The notes under the pieces: generated by a model
The model's database searches: none
Told to the model about the DNA's origin: nothing
The model's input: only the letters and a program-made list of their open reading frames with translations
Program-made: the position numbers and the translations under genes
IMG/VR virus record: IMGVR_UViG_3300017977_000066
Span: 1 to 64,000 of that record
Direction: 5' to 3' (one strand)
Source of the DNA: a virus
DNA: 64,000 nucleotides
Shown here: positions 52,173-59,488 of the stretch, piece after piece
Layout: every line of letters begins with the position of its first letter
How positions within the stretch are numbered: position 1 is the stretch's first letter

Positions 52173-53132
52173 ATGAATATTAATAAGAATAATGTGGAGT
52201 TAATATACATAACACCATTATGGGTAGCTGATATGGCTATAGGTGTTTGTTGGGATAAACAAAAGCCAGTATGTGATATTAAGAGGATGGATAGAATAGC
52301 TAATAAATTTAAACATAGAAGTACTATAGAACACATACACATTATATTTACTACGCACGACTACGCGATAGCTTCAGTATTTAGGGATAATAATTTCTCT
52401 ATAGCAACACCTACCAATGGCACATGGGTTATAACTACTAACATGAGAGCTTTGGGAGATATGAGATTTACGGATATAGATTATGAGGCATTACTACCAG
52501 AAGAGTATCTTTTTCTAGTAACTAACAAGCCATATGAAGTTATGGGACTTAACACCCCATCCCCTAGTATACATATCAAAGATAATTATGGTACTACTAT
52601 AAATTTACTTTCTGATAGTCACCATACCTATACAACAGCTTCTAAAGAAAATGCTTCTTTTAACTTCCATATAAAAGGATGTAGTAGGGCTGTTCTTCAA
52701 GAACTAGCTAGACATAGATCAGCTAACCTTAGTGTTAAGAGTAGTAGATACACACTTAATGAACTTAAGCACGAGAAGCAGTTTAAATTTCTATTCTTAA
52801 TAACTAAAGAACAGAAAGCTAGGGCTAACGAGTATTTAGTCTTTACTGGTCATGATGATGTTGATAGAGCAGCTATATTAGCATTAGAGAACCTAAGGCG
52901 ACTTGTTAATTCTGGTAAGAGCATAGATAAGATTAAGACAGCCATGCCTGAGGCTTATAGGACAGAATTAGTACTCTCTTTTACATACAGTGGGTTAGCT
53001 AACTTTTTACAGCTTAGATTAAACGATTCGGCTTGGTATCAGATACGATCATTAGCTAGACATATTACTACTATACTACCATTGCCTATATTAGAAGATA
53101 TGGGTAGAGATATAAAAATACCATTAGTATAA
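52173..53132 (+). CDS. thyX: flavin-dependent thymidylate synthase ThyX
   Basis: 319 residues from ATG 52173 (AAGGATGT upstream). The longer frame from 52101 has no such site. It methylates dUMP to dTMP with FAD. RHR-x7-S is present at 180-190 in ELARHRSANLSVKSSRYT. The first half of the family signature (HRSTIEHI, 48-55) is separated from the second (FHIKGCSRAVLQ, from 165) by about 105 inserted residues, which includes NGTWVITTNMRAL. The second half, through ALENLRRL, KTAMPEAYRT and LANFLQLRL, follows the Helicobacter/Campylobacter ThyX pattern. A decayed fragment of the same gene type lies right behind it. Confidence 0.88.
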   Translation: MNINKNNVELIYITPLWVADMAIGVCWDKQKPVCDIKRMDRIANKFKHRSTIEHIHIIFTTHDYAIASVFRDNNFSIATPTNGTWVITTNMRALGDMRFTDIDYEALLPEEYLFLVTNKPYEVMGLNTPSPSIHIKDNYGTTINLLSDSHHTYTTASKENASFNFHIKGCSRAVLQELARHRSANLSVKSSRYTLNELKHEKQFKFLFLITKEQKARANEYLVFTGHDDVDRAAILALENLRRLVNSGKSIDKIKTAMPEAYRTELVLSFTYSGLANFLQLRLNDSAWYQIRSLARHITTILPLPILEDMGRDIKIPLV

Positions 53133-53147
53133 TAGTAGATAAAAAAC

Positions 53148-53550
53148 AGTGTAGTTAATTTTTATATAAAAGGGCGTAGCAGAGTAATACTACAAGAGTT
53201 GGCTAGACACATGTCTGGTAATTTTAGTGTTAAGAGTAGCAGGTATACATTAAAAAGAGCTTAAAGGAGAGTGGTCATTTAACATTAGATTCAGTAGAGT
53301 CTAAGGGACTTTCTGATGTCCAGTTAGATAACATATCGCTAGTTATAAAAGCATGGTCTGAAAAAGCCATTAGATCTATATTTGTAGATGAAGTACTTAT
53401 AGGTAAGACTAGTTATGGTATTACTAAGGAATTAAGAAAACGTTTGCAGCTAGATAAGGTCGATCACACATATAGTCCTATCGACTATATAGGCTACATG
53501 GATGGTCATAGTCAGAGAAAGGATAGCTTAATACTATCCTTTCTCTTTTT
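53148..53550 (+). pseudogene. thyX remnant and downstream gene fragments
   Basis: An open stretch at about 53155-53263 encodes FYIKGRSRVILQELARHMSG then FSVKSSRYTLKRA before TAA, matching residues 165-200 of the intact ThyX, with the catalytic Arg of RHR changed to Met and one extra A shifting the frame after SRYTLK. In the next frame, LKELKGEWSFNI continues the family pattern. From 53271 on, a third open stretch (VQLDNISLVIKAWSEKAIRS...) is not ThyX-like. There is no start codon with a ribosome binding site. The array reads as a broken duplicate plus an unrelated fragment. Confidence 0.7.
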
Positions 53551-53555
53551 TTACT
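53514..53555. terminator. terminator between thyX remnant and tail operon
   Basis: A 13-bp perfect stem (53514-53526 with 53534-53546) then TTTTTTTAC, shared by convergent units. Confidence 0.9.
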
Positions 53556-54201
53556 TAAAAATATTAGTTATATCATCAGCAGTAAAAGTATCTGGTAATG
53601 CTTTAAATGCATATATGGCTTTTCTAGCATCTAGAAAATCATTATTTACTATATAGTACTTAGTCTTAACTCTAAAAGCTTCTATCAATGAGTTAGATGC
53701 CCTTGTCTTGGTGTTAGATGCATCAGAAAGTTGTATGATAAGACTAGCCAAGTCATCCACACTAAGTCCTACTAATGTTGCTTCTGTAGATAGCTCATCT
53801 TTATAAGAAACATTATCAGCTTTATAAGCTTTTGCCATAGCTGCTTTTTGGCTATATCTATCTATCTGTAAAGTAGTAACATTCTGACCAGCTAGAAAGT
53901 TAAGTACTTCTTGTGTTTTAAAATCACACACATTCTGTAACTCTGTAAATAAAGCTAGTTTCTCCTCTGCCACATCTTCTTCATATTTAGCATTAGTTCT
54001 ATATTCATCAACAACTATAACATTATTAGCATCATACTTATAAAAAACTTCACTAGCATTTATACTAGTAGTAGGTAGATCTTCTTCAGCTACTATAATA
54101 AAACTATTATAATCATTATTGTTAACACCTATGAATAAATCCTCATTAGCTATGTTTATCTTAACTCTATAAAGAAGAGTATCTTTTACCCTAAAAACCA
54201 T
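53551..54201 (-). CDS. unknown tail-fibre-operon protein, 216 residues
   Basis: Behind ATAAGGATTATGAT. N-terminal 60 residues are beta-rich (FRVKDTLLYRVKINI...), the rest is a long helix. This arrangement resembles chaperone or attachment-linked proteins found next to phage tail fibres, but no family is recognised. Last gene of the operon starting at 56223. Confidence 0.65.
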   Translation of the reverse strand: MVFRVKDTLLYRVKINIANEDLFIGVNNNDYNSFIIVAEEDLPTTSINASEVFYKYDANNVIVVDEYRTNAKYEEDVAEEKLALFTELQNVCDFKTQEVLNFLAGQNVTTLQIDRYSQKAAMAKAYKADNVSYKDELSTEATLVGLSVDDLASLIIQLSDASNTKTRASNSLIEAFRVKTKYYIVNNDFLDARKAIYAFKALPDTFTADDITNIFK

Positions 54202-54211
54202 ATCATAATCC

Positions 54212-55012
54212 TTATTCGTTAGCTAATTGCCGAGCCTCGGCATCAGTTAAAGCTCTGTTAAATATATGTAGTACATCTATAGAACCAAACTTCCTATAAC
54301 CACTATCGGCACCCCACCCAAATATATTAAGGTCAGTATTTTTTATTATAGCATTACCAGGAGTCTGACTAGAATCTCTCTGGCTAAGAGTTTGTGGTTG
54401 ACCATCTACCCATATCTTATTGTTAGTATAATCTCCCTCATGCATCTCCATAACTAAGTGTATGAAATTATTTTGTGTTATGGGGTTATCTATACCATAA
54501 AGATCGCCATTAGCAGTATTAAAACCTAACTTACCACCAGTTAAGTATATGTCATATAGATCGAACCCAAGAGGCATAACCGATGATGTACCTGACCATT
54601 TAGCAAAAAAAGAGAATGTTATAACATCTTTATCGTAGTTAAGAGGTATAGATATATGTGAACTATTATTCCTAGACTTAACAGCTTGACCATGCACCCC
54701 ATTAACCCATCTTACTGCATCTGTTATAGTACCATCATAAATACCACCAACATCATTAGCATCTCCATCAAATAGGAATGTGGCTACACCACTACCATCC
54801 CCAAATGGATCTAGTGAGTCTGGTACTGGCATAATTCTGGTACCCAATTGACCTTGCCAAACATTCTTATCAGTAGTACCATCTATAGATAGAAATAACT
54901 CACCTGTAGTTATATTCTCCCATATAGTGCCTTCTGATAGGTTAGTTGTGGTAGTGGGATTATCGTCACTCTTAATAACACCTTTTATGTTTCTTAAGCT
55001 AAACTTATCCAT
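54212..55012 (-). CDS. LamG/concanavalin-like tail fibre or receptor-binding protein
   Basis: 266 residues from ATG 55012, overlapping the previous stop as TGATG. A GTG one codon earlier is possible. Residues 1-70 contain a short collar with the GTIWENITTGELF...WQ motif typical of phage fibre linkers. From about 75 the pattern ATFLFDGDANDVGG, VITFSFFAKW, NNFIHLVMEMHEGDYTN and FGSIDVLHIFNRALTDAEA is a clear LamG/laminin-G-like jelly roll ending in the AL-T-EA-Q/R-LA helix. It should bind a surface glycan of the host. Confidence 0.82.
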   Translation of the reverse strand: MDKFSLRNIKGVIKSDDNPTTTTNLSEGTIWENITTGELFLSIDGTTDKNVWQGQLGTRIMPVPDSLDPFGDGSGVATFLFDGDANDVGGIYDGTITDAVRWVNGVHGQAVKSRNNSSHISIPLNYDKDVITFSFFAKWSGTSSVMPLGFDLYDIYLTGGKLGFNTANGDLYGIDNPITQNNFIHLVMEMHEGDYTNNKIWVDGQPQTLSQRDSSQTPGNAIIKNTDLNIFGWGADSGYRKFGSIDVLHIFNRALTDAEARQLANE

Positions 55013-56223
55013 CACTTCAGACTCCTTATAAATACATATACTATATATGCTAATATATAGCTAGATACCAACCACTTAGTTTTTATCTTTGTATGTTTTA
55101 ATACTAATTTCTTAATTTCTTTTTTAACCTCTACTATATCCTCATTATTAACCTTACTACTGGAGAAGTAATACCTAACAGCAGTTATAGCTTTAGGTAT
55201 ATTCTCTCTCTTCTCTATATTCAGATTGATTTTAGATAGGTAGGTATAGCTTATCAGTAATACCTTCTCTACTATAGCTTCTACTTCTTTAACTTCTACC
55301 TTGTCTACATCAGATACATTCTTTAATATACTATGGAACTCATCGAACTTTATCTTGTTATAGAGACTTATAACTATGAGTATGGTATCCCTATCTATGA
55401 AGTCATTACTATTAGTAGCTATAGACTTCATGTTACCTATGATCTTATAGATGTTAATATCACTATCTTTGAGCTGTACTGTATTATTTTCGCCACCTAT
55501 AAAAGTAGCTTTATCTTGCTGTATGATATCATCATTTTCTATGACGTCTATTAGCATGCCGTAGATAACTTTTATCTGCTCTCTTATATTAGTCTGTATA
55601 TTAGACAATGCATCTAAACTATCTTTAGTGTTATAGCTCTTGATCCTACTATTAATAGGTACTGATTTATCTAAACACATATTAGTTCTATGTAAGAATA
55701 CATCTTGCCAGCTACCTAGTCGTTTTATTAAGAATTTATTACTTAGCTTATTATATACACTACTAGCTATGTGTTCAGGAACATAGTAGCTAAAATACCT
55801 AGTATGTAAAGAAGTGAACATCCTATACTGTATTATAAGACATACTTCAATCATACCAGCTTCTCTTTCATCTCTATTCAAAGATTTAGATATGCTATAG
55901 CTATGTGCTATATAAAGTAATGTCTGGTATATGATGTTACTACCTATGTTAAAGTTTTTCTCTACTCCTTTAACCCTATAGATCTCTTTCTGTAGATCTT
56001 CATAGTCGCTCATACCCAATGTCTCATTCATCAGCATGCCATCATCTCGCTTAGAGAACTTGATAGGATATACACCTAGTAGGTGCGAACCTAAGAAGTC
56101 TAGATAGTTATCATCTTTAGTACTCCAAGAGAGTCTGAAATTTTTTAATTTCTTAGTTAGTTTAATACTTGGTTCTATGCCATTTACATTCTTATTAAAA
56201 AACTTTTTAATATCGTTATACAT
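55012..56223 (-). CDS. unknown protein with C-terminal membrane anchor, 403 residues
   Basis: Behind TAAGGAAATAGC. Mostly helical and Lys/Asn/Ile-rich. The final 20 residues contain a single hydrophobic helix (WLVSSYILAYIVYVFI) followed by RSLK, so the protein may be tail-anchored. First gene of the operon that includes the LamG protein, hence possibly tail-associated, but an unrelated role is just as possible. Confidence 0.65.
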   Translation of the reverse strand: MYNDIKKFFNKNVNGIEPSIKLTKKLKNFRLSWSTKDDNYLDFLGSHLLGVYPIKFSKRDDGMLMNETLGMSDYEDLQKEIYRVKGVEKNFNIGSNIIYQTLLYIAHSYSISKSLNRDEREAGMIEVCLIIQYRMFTSLHTRYFSYYVPEHIASSVYNKLSNKFLIKRLGSWQDVFLHRTNMCLDKSVPINSRIKSYNTKDSLDALSNIQTNIREQIKVIYGMLIDVIENDDIIQQDKATFIGGENNTVQLKDSDINIYKIIGNMKSIATNSNDFIDRDTILIVISLYNKIKFDEFHSILKNVSDVDKVEVKEVEAIVEKVLLISYTYLSKINLNIEKRENIPKAITAVRYYFSSSKVNNEDIVEVKKEIKKLVLKHTKIKTKWLVSSYILAYIVYVFIRSLK

Positions 56224-56243
56224 GCTATTTCCTTATGTATCTT

Positions 56244-56250
56244 TATTCAA
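56244..56250 (-). promoter_or_regulatory. class B element for the tail-fibre operon
   Basis: TTGAAT on the minus strand followed by AAAGATACATAAGGAAAT. Confidence 0.4.
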
Positions 56251-56275
56251 TTTAGTTATTCATTTGTTTTATGAC

Positions 56276-56295
56276 TTTATATTACTAATATGAGT
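56276..56295 (+). promoter_or_regulatory. class A promoter for the recJ operon
   Basis: TATATTAC at 56278-56285 followed by TAATATGAGTCTAAG. Confidence 0.7.
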
Positions 56296-56341
56296 CTAAG
56301 TCGTTAATGTCTTAGCTTAAATAATAATATAGGAGACAGGT

Positions 56342-56677
56342 ATGCAAGAGCATAAGATAGTCATAAACGACACAGAAGTAGTAGTACGTAATTTACAAAA
56401 CATAACAGGTGAGTTAGTATCGTCTCTATTATTTAGCATCAGTAATGAGCTAATATCTGATGTTGTTTATACTAGAAGTAAGAACGTCTTGAAGTTTAAA
56501 TTCGATATGAGTCTGGATGATAAGACTAAAGCAATTATTAAAAACATAGTTAGTGAAAAATTAAATGATTTCGCTACAAGCAAGGTAATGGTTCAAGTTG
56601 CATGTACTAAAACTACTAATGCATATACATTATCAGATGAGGAACGGAAGCAGTACAAGTTATTGATGAAGTCGTAA
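56342..56677 (+). CDS. unknown small protein, 111 residues
   Basis: Behind TAGGAGACAGG. Beta-then-helix pattern, basic C-terminus, no recognised motif. First gene of the class A operon leading to recJ. Confidence 0.6.
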   Translation: MQEHKIVINDTEVVVRNLQNITGELVSSLLFSISNELISDVVYTRSKNVLKFKFDMSLDDKTKAIIKNIVSEKLNDFATSKVMVQVACTKTTNAYTLSDEERKQYKLLMKS

Positions 56678-56693
56678 TATAAGGAAAGAAAAA

Positions 56694-58529
56694 ATGATAG
56701 AAACTAAAAATGGGAGTAGACTGACTTTTGATGACATAAAAAAAGATCTTTTAAAAGATAACATACGTATCATGGAGCCTAGTAAAGAGTTGTTAGGCAT
56801 GGCTAAAACTACCTATAAGTCCAGGATGCAACAAAGTATCCTAGCTAACAGATATAAAGATACTGAAGAGTTAGATAAGAACTTAAAATATACACTAGAT
56901 GATATACTAAGTAAAGAGTTTATAGAGCAACATCTTCCTATCATCAAGACCAGTACTGAGTTATTGGTAAATGCTATAAATGCTAATGAGCATATAGTAG
57001 TAGTAAGTGATTATGATGTAGATGGTGTCACAAGTGGTGCTATATTGTACTATTTATTCCATGATCTTTTCAAGTATGAGAATGTAGAATATATTATCAA
57101 CAAGAGAGATTTTGGTAACGGTATCAATAAGACCATCACTAAGAGACTTATCGAGTACAATAAAGTTAAGAAGATAGGGTTGTTCATAACTAGTGATGCT
57201 GGTAGTCATGATGAAGAGTCTTATAAGGTACTTAAAGAAGAGACAGACATGAAGATCATCGTTACAGATCACCACCTCTTCTCTGAAGATGAGTTCCCTA
57301 ATAGTGCAGATGCATTAGTTAACCCACAAAGATATGATAATGATTTTAAATATCTAACTGGTACACATATAGCATACTACACACTACTACATGCATACTT
57401 GACTATGCATGATGTTATAACAGAGGAAGCTAAAAAAGTTATCTACTATAAACTCTTATATGTAGGTATGACAGTCATATCTGATTGTATGGATCTTAAA
57501 CACTATATAAACAGAAAAGTTGTTAAATATATGCTAGTAGAACTTAATCGTAAAGATATAGAACATGATCCTTTCTGGGCTTATATTATTAAAGAGATAA
57601 GTAATGGATATCTTATAACAGAAACCACATTAAGCTATAATGTTATCTCTATGCTTAACTCTCCAGGTAGGATATCTAATCCTAGGATATCATTCGAGTT
57701 ATTAACATCTGGTAATGCTGATGTAGCTGAACAGTACCATAAAGATATCTCTGTTATCAATAATACTAGAAAAGATAAACAGAAGAAAGCTTTTAAATCT
57801 ACTAAGAAAGAAGAGTTCTCTGATGGTGCTATAAAGGTAATGGTTATTGATGACATAAATGGCATACAAGGCATCGTTGCTAATAATGTTATGTATGAAG
57901 ATAACTTTAAAGCTGTTATAGTTTTCAGTAAAGTAAGTTTACCTACTGGGGAAGTATATATAGGTTCTGGTAGATCTCAGGATGAAAACATTAATCTAAA
58001 AGAAATACTAGATGGTGTTAATGATGCTACTGATATCATGATCTCTTATGGTGGGCATGAGAAAGCAGTAGGAGTGAAGATACTTCCTGATCTTAAGAAG
58101 TTTTATACTACCTTTAAAGCAGAGGTAGATAAGCATGAGGTTAAGAAAATAGAATACACTGATGTAGAAGATTATATATTCAGTGTTAAGAAGATCATAA
58201 CTAATATGGCTGATATTGATAGCATGTCACCTTACGGCATAGGCTTCCCTTTACCAACGTTCGCAGGAGACTTCAGTATCGTATCGTATAGGATATACCA
58301 AAACAATGGTTATTACCTTAGCCTTAAAGTTAATGTTGGTACTAACGATACTGCTATCATGTCAGCATTCTACCATGTGAAGTCTAGTGAGATAGAAGAG
58401 TTCTCTGATGACTTAAAGTACCAAAAGAATATTAGGATGGTATTTACATTAGATGTAAATACTTTTAGAATGTATAATCGTATACAAATAAATGTTAAAG
58501 AGTTAATATTTAAAAAGGACAATAAATGA
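56694..58529 (+). CDS. recJ: RecJ-like single-stranded DNA exonuclease
   Basis: 611 residues, within the RecJ range. DHH domain: SDYDVDGVTSGA (105-116), an ITSDAGSHDE segment (165-174), TDHHLFSEDEFPN (191-203) and VNPQR (209-213), which hold the two manganese ions. The DHHA1 part has SYGGHEKAVGVKI near residue 460. The enzyme degrades single strands 5' to 3' in recombination and repair. It is distinct from the small DHH enzyme at 18683. The stop overlaps the next start as ATGA. Confidence 0.92.
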   Translation: MIETKNGSRLTFDDIKKDLLKDNIRIMEPSKELLGMAKTTYKSRMQQSILANRYKDTEELDKNLKYTLDDILSKEFIEQHLPIIKTSTELLVNAINANEHIVVVSDYDVDGVTSGAILYYLFHDLFKYENVEYIINKRDFGNGINKTITKRLIEYNKVKKIGLFITSDAGSHDEESYKVLKEETDMKIIVTDHHLFSEDEFPNSADALVNPQRYDNDFKYLTGTHIAYYTLLHAYLTMHDVITEEAKKVIYYKLLYVGMTVISDCMDLKHYINRKVVKYMLVELNRKDIEHDPFWAYIIKEISNGYLITETTLSYNVISMLNSPGRISNPRISFELLTSGNADVAEQYHKDISVINNTRKDKQKKAFKSTKKEEFSDGAIKVMVIDDINGIQGIVANNVMYEDNFKAVIVFSKVSLPTGEVYIGSGRSQDENINLKEILDGVNDATDIMISYGGHEKAVGVKILPDLKKFYTTFKAEVDKHEVKKIEYTDVEDYIFSVKKIITNMADIDSMSPYGIGFPLPTFAGDFSIVSYRIYQNNGYYLSLKVNVGTNDTAIMSAFYHVKSSEIEEFSDDLKYQKNIRMVFTLDVNTFRMYNRIQINVKELIFKKDNK

Positions 58530-58900
58530 AATTATCGGATATAGAAAATATTAGAGAGGTATTATTTAAAATAGATACTGAGCATGATTTTGCAGCTTAT
58601 GAGGAGCATAGTAGTGCCTCATTAGCCAACCACCTGTTATCATATGCTAACAAGGATACCATGGATGACATGTTTGATGAATTCGATGTGGAATATAAAG
58701 ATATGGTGCTACTATCCTTATTTACAGAAAGTGAGGTTATTTCAATATCGTTAGATGGTAAGATGGGTACCCTTAAGCTTTTTAATGGTAGCATCGTACT
58801 TAACATGGATGGTAAGACTACATTTATAGCTCTAACTAACAAAGATAGAACTAACTCTTTAATGGACGTTATTAATGATGTAGTAATTAAACTACATTAA
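58526..58900 (+). CDS. unknown acidic protein, 124 residues
   Basis: Coupled to recJ by ATGA overlap. Acidic, mixed alpha/beta, no recognised motif. Coupling suggests a partner role in DNA metabolism, but nothing in the sequence specifies it. Confidence 0.65.
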   Translation: MKLSDIENIREVLFKIDTEHDFAAYEEHSSASLANHLLSYANKDTMDDMFDEFDVEYKDMVLLSLFTESEVISISLDGKMGTLKLFNGSIVLNMDGKTTFIALTNKDRTNSLMDVINDVVIKLH

Positions 58901-58927
58901 AAAAAAAGACAATAGGATTTTATATTC

Positions 58928-59179
58928 ATGTGTGATAATATTATTACAAAAGAAGATAGAAAAGAGTTCAAAAACCATATACGAAAGTTCGTTAGTTACC
59001 TTATAAACTATGAGGGGTTTAGAGCTGGTTCTATAGCTAGAGCCATAGGACAAAATAAAGCTTTTAATATAGCTAGTTTAGACTTTGGTTATAAGAAAGC
59101 CGTAGAGATTAAAAAAGCATATATAAACAATTATAATGCTTGGATAGATAAAGAGGAAAATAAATGTGGTATTTCGTAA
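58928..59179 (+). CDS. unknown small helical protein, 83 residues
   Basis: Behind ATAGGAT. Basic, helical, with a NYEGFRAGSIARAIGQNKAF stretch that could form a helix-turn-helix. That is only a visual impression. It overlaps the next gene by 16 bases. Confidence 0.6.
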   Translation: MCDNIITKEDRKEFKNHIRKFVSYLINYEGFRAGSIARAIGQNKAFNIASLDFGYKKAVEIKKAYINNYNAWIDKEENKCGIS

Positions 59180-59430
59180 TAGGCGTGATAATAGCAGCTA
59201 TCTTGGTCTCTAAAGGTGTTAGAGATTTCAATGATGATACTAGGATGGGCTGGGTTAAGAGTGAGTTAACACTAGGATCGTTATTAACATTTCTAATGGA
59301 AACCAATATTATGTTATTAGTAGCTATTTTTATGTCCATAGCGATATGGCCTATAATAGTAGTACTTTACTTATTATATTGTTTAGCATTATTAGTTAAC
59401 AAGATTAAGCTTAAATATAAAAACAGATAG
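59164..59430 (+). CDS. small membrane protein, 88 residues
   Basis: N-terminal hydrophobic helix (2-18), a polar loop, then one or two further hydrophobic segments (about 37-82) and a basic tail (KIKLKYKNR). Behind AAGAGGAAAATAA inside the previous gene. Topology like a small phage inner-membrane protein. No family recognised. Confidence 0.65.
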   Translation: MWYFVIGVIIAAILVSKGVRDFNDDTRMGWVKSELTLGSLLTFLMETNIMLLVAIFMSIAIWPIIVVLYLLYCLALLVNKIKLKYKNR

Positions 59431-59465
59431 CGGGTATATACTCGTTGTCTCTTTTCTTTTTTTGA
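59425..59465 (+). terminator. terminator after the recJ operon
   Basis: A 10-bp stem with several G-U pairs (59425-59434 with 59441-59450), loop TATATA, then CTTTTCTTTTTTTG. Confidence 0.7.
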
Positions 59466-59466
59466 A
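59461..59466 (+). promoter_or_regulatory. class B element for the metallopeptidase gene
   Basis: A T run then TTTGAA and TATAAAAAAATAAGGA. Confidence 0.5.
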
Positions 59467-59488
59467 TATAAAAAAATAAGGACACATT

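Noticed and set aside
53444-53656. 70-codon plus-strand frame
   Set aside because: It runs through the terminator stem and into the 3' end of the convergent 53551-54201 gene, with no ribosome binding site.
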